Origin: Ghiorsea sp. | GTDB lineage: Bacteria; Pseudomonadota; Zetaproteobacteria; Mariprofundales; Mariprofundaceae | NCBI GenBank assembly: GCA_027053695.1 | Contig: JALUHL010000211.1 | Location: 1-7,216, forward strand | Length of the DNA stretch: 7,216 bases | Reading direction: 5' to 3' | Shown here: positions 1 to 6,284 of the stretch, one piece after another | Position numbering within the stretch: position 1 is the first letter of the stretch | How the letters are laid out: every line of letters begins with the position of its first letter | The notes under the pieces: model-generated | Database searches by the model: none | What the model was told of the DNA's origin: nothing | The model's input: the letters and a program-made list of their open reading frames with translations, nothing else | Translations under genes and position numbers: made by a program

Positions 1-508
1 CTGTGACGGCATGCAATGCCTTTTCATCATCTACCCAAGCTGTTTCCCCAGATGCGGCTAAGACATATTCTGCGGCATCTTTATGCGCTTGGCTTTCATG
101 GCTGAACAATACAGACATACCAGCGCCTAACATGGCAGGCGTATTGGGCATGACACGCACCCAAGCAAGGTCTTGCCTGCCTGCGGCAGCTTCTAATGTT
201 TGAATACTGGTGCCTGCAGCAATGCTTACCATGGTGGCAGCAGCAGGGATGTGGCTACCCATATCTTGCAATACGCCTTCAATCACTTGGGGTTTGATGG
301 CAAGCACAATCATATCAGCATGTTGGATGCTGGCTGCATTATCTGCGCTTGTTTGCACAGCGTAATCACGCTGGAGTTGCTCCAGCCTAGATGTGTTGGT
401 ATCGGTGATGGTGATATGCTGGGCTTGATGCCCTGCTTGAATCAGGCCAGCCGCCAAGGCTTCTGCCATGTTGCCGCCGCCAATCAATGTAATGTTTTTT
501 GTGTTCAT
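1..508 (-). CDS. proC: Pyrroline-5-carboxylate reductase, C-terminus cut by window edge
   Basis: Catalyses the last step of proline synthesis, the NAD(P)H-dependent reduction of 1-pyrroline-5-carboxylate, in the cytoplasm. The frame is open from an ATG at 508-506 to the left edge: 169 codons of a family that is usually about 270 residues, so roughly 100 C-terminal residues are outside. Visible landmarks are the Rossmann nucleotide-binding loop [10 protein letters not shown] (about residues 9-18), AIKPQ (70-74), and the strongly family-specific [13 protein letters not shown] (118-130). The reading stops just before the expected dimerisation/active-site helix. An AAGGA ribosome binding site lies just upstream, inside the end of yggS, and only one base separates the yggS stop from this ATG, so the two are translated together. 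yggS-proC adjacency is common in bacteria. The identification is secure; only the missing end is unknown. Confidence 0.96.
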   Translation of the reverse strand, partial: MNTKNITLIGGGNMAEALAAGLIQAGHQAQHITITDTNTSRLEQLQRDYAVQTSADNAASIQHADMIVLAIKPQVIEGVLQDMGSHIPAAATMVSIAAGTSIQTLEAAAGRQDLAWVRVMPNTPAMLGAGMSVLFSHESQAHKDAAEYVLAASGETAWVDDEKALHAVT

Positions 509-509
509 A

Positions 510-1148
510 CTATCCTTGTTTTGCACCAAAAATTTCTGAGCCTATACGCACCATGGTTGCGCCATGCTCAATCGCCTGCTGCCAATCATTGCTCATACCC
601 ATACACAGCTCTTTTGCTTCAGGATGGTTACGCAATATATCATCTCTACACTGATGCAAAAGCTTAAAAGATGCATGGGCATCAGTATTTTTTGCTGCCA
701 TGCCCATCAAGCCTATGATGGATAAGTCTTTTATATGGTTTAATTGTTCCAAAAACAAGGGTAGGTCGTTAGGTTGAATGCCTTGTTTTTGCGGCTCACC
801 TGAAATATTGACCTGAACAAGCGTTGGTAAAGGCTTGCCTTGCACATGTTTGGCAACTTGCGCTGCCACATCCAAATCGCAGCAGGAATGCCACATATAT
901 GCATGTTTACCCACATATTTGGCTTTGTTTTTTTGCAAAGGGCCAATCATATGCCAATGCAAATCAGGGTATGCTTTGGCTCTATCTCTAAGCTGCTGCG
1001 GGCGGGCTTCGCCAAAGTCTTGCTGCCCAACTTGGGCAAGCTCCTGCACATCCGAGATGTCGGCATATTTGGAGACAGCTATCAATTGCGTGTGGCTGGG
1101 TAAGGCTTGTTTGATATGTTGCCAGCGTTCCACCACATTGTGGTTCAT
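510..1148 (-). CDS. yggS: YggS/PROSC-type pyridoxal 5'-phosphate-binding homeostasis protein
   Basis: A 212-residue cytoplasmic protein of the YggS/YBL036c/PROSC family, a TIM-barrel fold like the N-domain of alanine racemase. It binds PLP and buffers its level but has no known enzyme activity. The PLP lysine is K27 in AVSKY; other family landmarks are [10 protein letters not shown] (66-75), [10 protein letters not shown] (114-123), GLMGM (146-150), LCMGMSND (181-188) and [10 protein letters not shown] (199-208). Length is a little under the 230 or so of the Escherichia coli protein. The usual FGEN motif reads FGEARPQ (45-51), with Ala in place of Asn. The ATG overlaps the stop of the upstream glycosyltransferase gene as ATGA (1145-1148), and proC follows after one base, so it sits inside the operon. 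Identification is firm from the whole set of motifs. Confidence 0.95.
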   Translation of the reverse strand: MNHNVVERWQHIKQALPSHTQLIAVSKYADISDVQELAQVGQQDFGEARPQQLRDRAKAYPDLHWHMIGPLQKNKAKYVGKHAYMWHSCCDLDVAAQVAKHVQGKPLPTLVQVNISGEPQKQGIQPNDLPLFLEQLNHIKDLSIIGLMGMAAKNTDAHASFKLLHQCRDDILRNHPEAKELCMGMSNDWQQAIEHGATMVRIGSEIFGAKQG

Positions 1149-2275
1149 GATGCTTTGTTTTCTTTGCGTACTCTAAGCATAAAGAAGCTGAGGGTGAGAT
1201 AAAAAACCAAGGCTTGGAAAAGCAATAGCCAAACCGTAATGATGTCACTTTTAATCAAAGCCAAAGCGGAAAGACCCATCAACAGCGAGAAGCTGACGAT
1301 GAGTGTGACCGCTTGCAGTTGGGTGCAACCAATATCCATAAGCCTATGATGCAAATGATCTTTGCCCACATATTCAATCCACTCTCTGAATGAATGCACA
1401 TCGCCCCGCGCTATGCGTGAAATGGTGGTGTAAACCATATCAAAAATCATCACGGAAAAGATAAGCAGGGGTGCGGCATAAGCTTTGATAGCGCTGTCTC
1501 CCGACCAATCACCCATCACAGCAACCGCCGCCATCACCCAGCCTAGATAAGTGCTGCCCACATCGCCTAAAAATGAACGTGCTTGGGTTTGATAGCGAGC
1601 GTTATCAGCCAAAAAGCCCACAGCACCACCTGCCACAGCCAAACAAAGGTAAAACATATAGTTTTGGTCGGTATGCCAAGCTAAAGCGCCCATCAATAAA
1701 CATGTGGCTGCGGCAAGCGATGATGCAAGCCCATTGATGCCGTCCAAGAAATTAAATGCATTGGTGATACCAATCATCCACAGCGTGGTAACAGAATACT
1801 CTAAAACGATGCCCCACCAAGTGTCGGGCGCAAAATGCAGCGTGACATCGCAATACATCAACACGGCAACAGCAAGCAACTGCCCCACAAGTTTGATGGC
1901 TGCAGAAAGCGCTTTGATATCATCCCATAAAGACAATAAACCGACAATCAGAGCGGAAATCACCACACCTTTAAATGCCAGCGAATATTCAAAGTTGAAC
2001 AACAATGTGGCGTTCACTGCAATAATGACGGCAAGGCCGCCAATTCTAGGGGTGGGGGTGGCGTGAACTCGTCTTGCATCAGGGTAATCCAAAGCATCAA
2101 TGCGTTTAGCGAAATGAATAATCAGTGGCATCAACGCAAAACAAAGCAATACACTGGCAAGAAATAATAACATACCGTGGGTCAGCAAGCCCTCCACATG
2201 CCAAGGCACAACAAGCACTGCGCCAAGGAACAATGCCAGCCAGCGGGTGAGGCTATGGTCTAAGAAGTGAAACAT
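1145..2275 (-). CDS. Polyprenyl-phosphate sugar-1-phosphate transferase (WecA/TagO/MraY family)
   Basis: A 376-residue integral membrane protein with roughly 10-11 hydrophobic segments. The family transfers a (HexNAc) sugar-1-phosphate from a UDP-sugar to undecaprenyl phosphate at the inner face of the cytoplasmic membrane, starting an O-antigen, enterobacterial common antigen, teichoic acid or capsule unit. All the family signatures are present in order: DYPDARRVHATPTPRIGG (63-80), the Mg-binding DD at 118-119, NFLDGINGLA (175-184), FLGDVGS (235-241) and the cytoplasmic HLHHRL motif (307-312) that marks the WecA branch rather than MraY. The sugar accepted cannot be read from the sequence. 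The ATG at 2275-2273 lies within the end of the aminotransferase gene (16-base overlap), with an AAGG site about nine bases upstream. It is the only membrane-embedded glycan enzyme in the window, so it is the likely entry point to a lipid-linked pathway. Confidence 0.93.
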   Translation of the reverse strand: MFHFLDHSLTRWLALFLGAVLVVPWHVEGLLTHGMLLFLASVLLCFALMPLIIHFAKRIDALDYPDARRVHATPTPRIGGLAVIIAVNATLLFNFEYSLAFKGVVISALIVGLLSLWDDIKALSAAIKLVGQLLAVAVLMYCDVTLHFAPDTWWGIVLEYSVTTLWMIGITNAFNFLDGINGLASSLAAATCLLMGALAWHTDQNYMFYLCLAVAGGAVGFLADNARYQTQARSFLGDVGSTYLGWVMAAVAVMGDWSGDSAIKAYAAPLLIFSVMIFDMVYTTISRIARGDVHSFREWIEYVGKDHLHHRLMDIGCTQLQAVTLIVSFSLLMGLSALALIKSDIITVWLLLFQALVFYLTLSFFMLRVRKENKAS

Positions 2276-3312
2276 GTTCGTATGCCTTGTTGCATCAGGG
2301 TAAATTCATCATTGCTCATATCTGCCAACAATGGCAAGGAAAGCGTGTGCTGCCAAGCGTGTTTGGCTTGAGGTAGAGCTTGTTCATCGTTCTGATGTAG
2401 TGGCTGTTGTACAGGCCTTGCAGCAGCAATGCCTAAGCTTTGAAAGGCTTGGATGATGGGTGCGATATCGACAGCGCAATGCACAAGATAACGAAATGCA
2501 TTGCCTTGACTATGCGCTACACTATGGATGGGGCTAGCTTTACCTTGCTCGGCAAACTCAGCTAGCAACGCATCATATTTCATTGCCCAAGCTTGGCGCT
2601 GCTTTTGCTCATGTTCGGCATGTTGTATGCGATGACTAGCCAAGGCGGCATGGACATTGGATAGCAAATGATGCCCCACATATGTTGCCTCAAGATTGCT
2701 GCCATCAGGGTTAATCATGACACCACATTGCGCAATCAGTTCAGCATGTTTACTGGCGATAAAACCACCGTATGCACCACCCCAAGGTTTGGTGGCATAA
2801 AGCGAACCTATGCATACATCTGCAAATGTGCCGACCTTCTGCTCGTTAAATGTTGCGCCTACGGATTGGGCAATATCTTCAATCACAGGGCAAGCAAATG
2901 TTTCCGCTGCCAAAGGCTCAACCATGCCAAAGGGGTGCACCAACACCAACATATCCAAGGTGTTACTCATATCGCGAGCTTGCTCTGCATCCAAGGTGAA
3001 ATCCGCATTGCAATCCATCAATACAGGCTTAGCACCAGCAGCTTTGACGGCAAACCATAACGAAGCGCAAACATAGGATGGAATGCCAACGCGAGGGTTG
3101 GTTTTGCCTTTGCTTAATGCGCGTATGGCCAGCATCAATGCTGATGTTCCTGCGTTGACAGCCAAAGTATTCGGCAGCCCCAAAGCTTGACCCACTTGCT
3201 GTTCTAATGCTTGGGTATGCTTGCCACAGGCGAGGATTTGTTCAGCAAGCACATCGTTACAAACATCTGCAACACCAGCAGCAAATACAGGCCTAGAATG
3301 AGGGATAACCAT
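2260..3312 (-). CDS. DegT/DnrJ/EryC1/StrS-family PLP aminotransferase
   Basis: A 350-residue aspartate-aminotransferase-fold enzyme of the nucleotide-sugar aminotransferase family, which transfers an amino group (usually from glutamate) to a keto-sugar nucleotide. Visible are the N-terminal IPHSRP start, the phosphate-cup motif NAGTSALMLAIRAL (53-66), EDIAQSVGA (145-153; D146 pairs with the PLP pyridine nitrogen) and the Schiff-base lysine K175 in SLYATKPWGG. Length is slightly below the usual 360-400. The ATG at 3312-3310 was chosen because the family begins just before this IPxSRP segment and it lies two bases after the deacetylase stop, though it has no clear ribosome binding site; re-initiation is likely. 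A TTG at 3354 with AAGG eight bases upstream would add 14 residues (CRSLYAYSYSPIN) without family resemblance. The product could be an amino-sugar for the downstream transferase; the exact substrate is unknown. Confidence 0.91.
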   Translation of the reverse strand: MVIPHSRPVFAAGVADVCNDVLAEQILACGKHTQALEQQVGQALGLPNTLAVNAGTSALMLAIRALSKGKTNPRVGIPSYVCASLWFAVKAAGAKPVLMDCNADFTLDAEQARDMSNTLDMLVLVHPFGMVEPLAAETFACPVIEDIAQSVGATFNEQKVGTFADVCIGSLYATKPWGGAYGGFIASKHAELIAQCGVMINPDGSNLEATYVGHHLLSNVHAALASHRIQHAEHEQKQRQAWAMKYDALLAEFAEQGKASPIHSVAHSQGNAFRYLVHCAVDIAPIIQAFQSLGIAAARPVQQPLHQNDEQALPQAKHAWQHTLSLPLLADMSNDEFTLMQQGIRTCFTS

Positions 3313-3314
3313 GT

Positions 3315-3926
3315 TTATAGGCGAATACGAATAGGCATAAAGGCTTCGGCACAAGACATTTTACCTTGTACGCCACGAAAGTGTGATGTGGCAAGCGCAA
3401 TTTCGGTAATATTTAAGCGAACATGGGTGCGCTCCACTTGCGATGCGTGCGCCTCTAATGCTTTTAGCTTAGTGGCAAGCGTGTCGGCTGTTTCCATAAA
3501 ACAGGTGGGTTCAAAACCAATGGTGGAAGGTGTTTCATAAGCTAACACATTGGCAATATAGCGGGTCGCAGAGTGCGCAACTTGCGCCATTTCTCTGTGG
3601 TCTTGGTGGGTGTCATTGATATGATTGATATACACTGTGTCTGGATTGACGGCCTCAATCACGGCCTCTAAATCTTGCATCAGGGCTAAGCTGGATTCTG
3701 GTAGTTTGGTGTCCACAAAGGCACCCCAATGCACTTCTTTCACACCCAAAATTTTCGCAGCAGTCTCTTGTTCTTGTTTGCGTGTTGCAGCATTGCCACC
3801 TTGCTCACCTGAAGTGGCCACATAGATATGCACTTCATCACCGCGCTGTACATGTTGAGCAAGTGTGCCACCGCAACCAATTTCCAAATCATCTGGATGT
3901 GGCGCTAAAGCTAGAATCATACTCAT
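3315..3926 (-). CDS. PIG-L/LmbE-family zinc deacetylase
   Basis: A 203-residue soluble protein of the PIG-L/LmbE (MshB/BshB-like) family: zinc-dependent removal of an N-acetyl group from GlcNAc-containing conjugates or sugar nucleotides. The signature APHPDDLEIGCGG covers residues 8-20, giving zinc ligands H10 and D13 and the general base D12; the third ligand is H110 in DTHQDHRE (105-112). The TSGEQGG stretch (38-44) and AEAF near the C-terminus (193-196) also fit. No signal peptide or membrane segment is seen, so it should act in the cytoplasm. The ATG overlaps the wbqC-like stop as ATGA (3923-3926), with a GGGGGA site about ten bases upstream; a second Met at codon 3 is a less likely start. 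BshB/MshB thiol-cofactor roles share this fold, but no bacillithiol or mycothiol gene is nearby and the neighbours favour glycan work. Confidence 0.92.
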   Translation of the reverse strand: MSMILALAPHPDDLEIGCGGTLAQHVQRGDEVHIYVATSGEQGGNAATRKQEQETAAKILGVKEVHWGAFVDTKLPESSLALMQDLEAVIEAVNPDTVYINHINDTHQDHREMAQVAHSATRYIANVLAYETPSTIGFEPTCFMETADTLATKLKALEAHASQVERTHVRLNITEIALATSHFRGVQGKMSCAEAFMPIRIRL

Positions 3927-4618
3927 GATATCATATCCCCCATTTCCCGAATTACCAATTGTGCATCATCACCGATATTAGACAACACATCAAGTGCGCT
4001 CAAGTAGGGTATAAATTCACCGTGCAATTGTGGGTAGGTTGGAGGGGCAACTTCTTGAAAATATAAATCTAACTCTGCTTGGGTAAACGCATCTTTTTGC
4101 AAATAGCTTCGCCCCTCGGCGCCCGATAAATAAGCATCGCCCTGCAAATGCTGGCAAATATCAATCAGGCGTTGACTGGGGTCTTCTTGCTGCACGGGCA
4201 AGGAGGATGCAAGCACAAGTGGCGCGGTGCAGCCCAATTGCGCACCAAGCGCCTGCATCAGCGCAACATTAAGGGGGGATAGCTTATCATGCGGCTGCTG
4301 TAGAATGTTTAGAACAGGTTGCCAGACTTGTTCAAAGTAAGGCGCTTTGGCGTAAGCTTGGGTGATACTCGCAATTTGTTTTTTTGCCCAATTGTTTGGC
4401 GCAATGCCCACCTCTTGAATGGTTTGGGGAAAGCGATAGGTCACGGGCACAGTAATCCACTGTTCACCTTGCGCCGTTTTGATGCGATTGCGATTTTGCC
4501 ATTCATTTTTATGAAACTGTACGGTATCTAAAATGACAAACACATCCGCCAACATCCACTTATGAAAGAAGCCTGACCAAGGCATATAATTGGGTTGATG
4601 TATGGTGATAAGTTTCAT
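3923..4618 (-). CDS. WbqC-like family protein
   Basis: A 231-residue soluble protein of the WbqC-like family, known mainly from O-antigen and other surface-polysaccharide clusters; I know of no firmly established reaction for it. Family landmarks are HQPNYMPWSGFFHK (7-20), DTVQFHKNEWQNRNRIK (31-47), YLSGAEGRSYL (163-173) and a C-terminal YPQLHGEFIPYLSALDVLSN segment (195-214), all in the expected order, and the length is normal for the family. There is no signal peptide or transmembrane segment. The ATG is two bases after the PHP-gene stop and has AAGG about ten bases upstream; its TGA overlaps the deacetylase ATG. The conserved His, Asp, Gln and Arg positions look like an active site rather than a structural protein, which is inference. 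Family assignment is strong; function is open. Confidence 0.9.
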   Translation of the reverse strand: MKLITIHQPNYMPWSGFFHKWMLADVFVILDTVQFHKNEWQNRNRIKTAQGEQWITVPVTYRFPQTIQEVGIAPNNWAKKQIASITQAYAKAPYFEQVWQPVLNILQQPHDKLSPLNVALMQALGAQLGCTAPLVLASSLPVQQEDPSQRLIDICQHLQGDAYLSGAEGRSYLQKDAFTQAELDLYFQEVAPPTYPQLHGEFIPYLSALDVLSNIGDDAQLVIREMGDMIS

Positions 4619-4620
4619 TT

Positions 4621-6129
4621 TTAGCGCCTTATTGATTCGTGTCTCACATCCACCAAAAAAGGGTTGGTTTCTAGGCGAATGCCTTGCTGTGAGGGTATTT
4701 GGAAGCGTATCACATGCTTACCCTTAGGCAAGCTTAGTGTGCTCGTTTGCACGGCTTGGTCATGGATATTGAGCCTAACCCTTTGATAAATGCTGCCATC
4801 AATTATCCATTGCCCATGCAAGCTTGATAAAGAAGATGGCGTACCGCGCTCTTCAAGACCAACCGTTAAAGTGATGTTAGGCGAAATGCTGGCTTCATCG
4901 CCTGCCAGCATGTGTTTTTGCTCATGAGATAAAGGGTCGGTATAGGCGAGAGATAACGTGGATAAGCTCAGGTTTTGCGCCTTGTTCATATGCCAGGCAG
5001 CCATATGCCCATGCCTTAAAGCATCTAGAATATCTTCTTCTTTTTTGCTTGTTGCCCAAACATCCATAGGAAAATTGCCTAAAAATTCATTGGCTGCCCC
5101 TTCTTCATGAAAATCGCCTGCCGCTGTTGCCCACATGGGTTTAGCAACATATCCACGCATATAATTCATCATATACCTATCCCATAAACCACCGGCCACG
5201 GTGTTTTGATCGGTATCACCATACACCGCGGCAAAGGCATCTGCTGGTTCATCAAAGATATGAGCATTGTAAGGAGGAGTGTTTAGCAAAACGCCCATAG
5301 GTCCATCACGCACGCCAGATAATGTGCCGGGATGCGCCCAAATGGTGAATAAACCTTGTTCGTTTGCAGTTCGTAAAAAATCATGGTCAGCATTGGTGTT
5401 TTTTTGCATCAGCCAAGTGCTCATAAAAGCTATAAATGAGCCTGCCAACAAAAGAGCCACACCACGTTTGCGTTTGCGCAGCAGAATAAAGATAAGCAGA
5501 AAAATAAAGGTAAACCAAAATACAAGGGATAAAGATTTTAGACCTTGCGCATGGGTAAGCTGATAGCTAGGCAAGGCTTTGATTTGTTCAGGTTTATATG
5601 CACCTAAGGTGATGATATGGCGCTCGGCATTGTTTAAGCTTAAATCTTTGAAGGGTAAACCTTGCCAGTCATAACCTGGGGTCGATTCTGTGCCTGCCAT
5701 GATGGTGAGCGCTGTGCTTGCCCTTGCTTGTTTCAGGTCTTCAAAAAAAGTGGACAAACCCGATTCATACAAAGAAGGGTGAGCTTGGCTGTAATGGATG
5801 AGCCATGGGATAGGCTCCAATCCGAGGCGTATGGTAAAGTGGTCATGCTCATTAAAGCTTAGAACATCAAGATGCCGTTGCTCGGCTAGCTTTATCAGTG
5901 TTTTAAAGTCATGAGCGCCATCGGAATGGTTGCTGCGCACATCAATCAATACACGCCAAGATTTTGCTGATGTTGTGGCCGTAACTGCTTGCGTTGCAGG
6001 TGTTCCCACTTCTTCTTGTGCCTTATCACTTAATAGCATCAAGCTTTCTATGCTGGGCTCAGTGGCAGAGGCTGATGTGCTTAGGCAAAGCAGAAAAAGC
6101 ATAGCCAAGCTGTGAATATTTATCCGCAT
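4621..6129 (-). CDS. Exported PHP-domain putative metallo-hydrolase with internal transmembrane hairpin
   Basis: A 502-residue protein, first gene of the operon. Residues 1-22 are a signal peptide (hydrophobic ALMLFLLCL-like core, ASA cleavage site before T23). A PHP-type catalytic region follows: DVRSNHSDG (63-71), FNEHDH (92-97), AGTES (145-149), then, after the insertion, WAHPG (264-268) and AGDFHEEG (337-344). Between AGTES and WAHPG lie two hydrophobic segments (about 199-217 and 224-241) joined by a tight RKRKR loop (218-222). The positive loop should be cytoplasmic, leaving both halves of the PHP domain in the periplasm. The C-terminus (about 410-495) looks beta-rich and may be a separate Ig-like or carbohydrate-binding domain. 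PHP proteins are metal-dependent phosphoesterases or related hydrolases; here the first metal motif (normally HxH) seems to read RxN, so activity is uncertain. A perfect AAGGAG site nine bases upstream supports this ATG. The substrate is unknown; context suggests a glycan phosphate or lipid-linked intermediate. Confidence 0.82.
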   Translation of the reverse strand: MRINIHSLAMLFLLCLSTSASATEPSIESLMLLSDKAQEEVGTPATQAVTATTSAKSWRVLIDVRSNHSDGAHDFKTLIKLAEQRHLDVLSFNEHDHFTIRLGLEPIPWLIHYSQAHPSLYESGLSTFFEDLKQARASTALTIMAGTESTPGYDWQGLPFKDLSLNNAERHIITLGAYKPEQIKALPSYQLTHAQGLKSLSLVFWFTFIFLLIFILLRKRKRGVALLLAGSFIAFMSTWLMQKNTNADHDFLRTANEQGLFTIWAHPGTLSGVRDGPMGVLLNTPPYNAHIFDEPADAFAAVYGDTDQNTVAGGLWDRYMMNYMRGYVAKPMWATAAGDFHEEGAANEFLGNFPMDVWATSKKEEDILDALRHGHMAAWHMNKAQNLSLSTLSLAYTDPLSHEQKHMLAGDEASISPNITLTVGLEERGTPSSLSSLHGQWIIDGSIYQRVRLNIHDQAVQTSTLSLPKGKHVIRFQIPSQQGIRLETNPFLVDVRHESIRR

Positions 6130-6138
6130 GTATGCAGG

Positions 6139-6144
6139 CTCCTT
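6139..6144 (-). promoter_or_regulatory. Shine-Dalgarno site of the operon's first gene
   Basis: Read on the minus strand this is AAGGAG, a consensus ribosome binding site nine bases before the ATG at 6129-6127. It is the strongest such site in the operon and fixes the start of the PHP-domain gene upstream of its signal peptide. Confidence 0.85.
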
Positions 6145-6225
6145 ATCATCATGGGTGGTAAGAAGTAAGCAAAGATATTGCCATCAATCAGCATCATGTC
6201 AGGATTTTGCTTTCAAAAGAGACAT

Positions 6226-6259
6226 AAGTCACCTATTCTGTGGGAATATGAGGTGATTT
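6226..6259 (+). promoter_or_regulatory. Imperfect hairpin covering a Shine-Dalgarno sequence
   Basis: The plus-strand RNA can fold with outer arms AAGTCACC (6226-6233) and GGTGATTT (6252-6259, one G-U pair), inner arms TATTC (6234-6238) and GAATA (6244-6248), a five-base TGTGG loop and a three-base bulge on the 3' side. That makes about 13 base pairs. The 3' arm contains most of GAGGTGA (6250-6256), a good ribosome binding site seven bases before the ATG at 6264. The same dyad could instead be a protein operator. Pairing is directly visible; a regulatory role is inferred. Confidence 0.5.
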
Positions 6260-6263
6260 GACC

Positions 6264-6281
6264 ATGGGAAAGGATGTTTAA
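6264..6281 (+). other. Five-codon mini-ORF in frame with the kinase gene
   Basis: ATG at 6264 opens MGKDV and ends at TAA (6279-6281). It has the best ribosome binding site of the region (GAGGTGA, seven-base spacing) and is in the same frame as the kinase, whose first usable start is a TTG three bases after the TAA. It may be a translated leader, a relic of the original kinase start broken by a nonsense change, or a base error. Its codons GGA AAG GAT also form the likely ribosome binding site (AAAGGA) for the TTG. Confidence 0.5.
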
Positions 6282-6284
6282 GCG

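Larger units (their letters stand above)
6130..6284. promoter_or_regulatory. Divergent intergenic region with promoters for operon and kinase
   Basis: These 155 bases separate two divergently transcribed genes, so both promoters should lie here. Candidates are weak. On the minus strand, CTGACA (plus coordinates 6197-6202) is a five-of-six match to a -35 box, with an AT-rich CAATAT preceded by TG about 16 bases on. On the plus strand, TTCAAA (6212-6217) and TATTCT (6234-6239) are 16 bases apart with four of six matches each, but this would place the transcription start inside or after the hairpin described separately. No confident sigma-70 promoter or known operator can be named from reading alone. 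Confidence 0.4.

Noticed and set aside
200..667. Plus-strand open frames such as 200-667, 835-1176, 1704-2066 and 2668-3060
   Set aside because: All run antisense to well-identified minus-strand genes, show cysteine-rich or low-complexity translations and match no family; they are shadows of the coding strand.
3313..3354. TTG start at 3354 extending the aminotransferase by 14 residues
   Set aside because: It has an AAGG site, but the added residues do not match the family, the overlap with the deacetylase would be 40 bases, and the ATG at 3312 sits exactly where family proteins begin.
6085..6093. Possible lipoprotein cysteine (C15) in the PHP protein's signal peptide
   Set aside because: The residues before it (FLL) do not fit a lipobox, and an ASA signal-peptidase I site follows at residues 20-22.
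6226..6259. Hairpin as a transcription terminator
   Set aside because: It lies upstream of both divergent genes, the stem is AT-rich in its upper half and bulged, and no real T-run follows on either strand.
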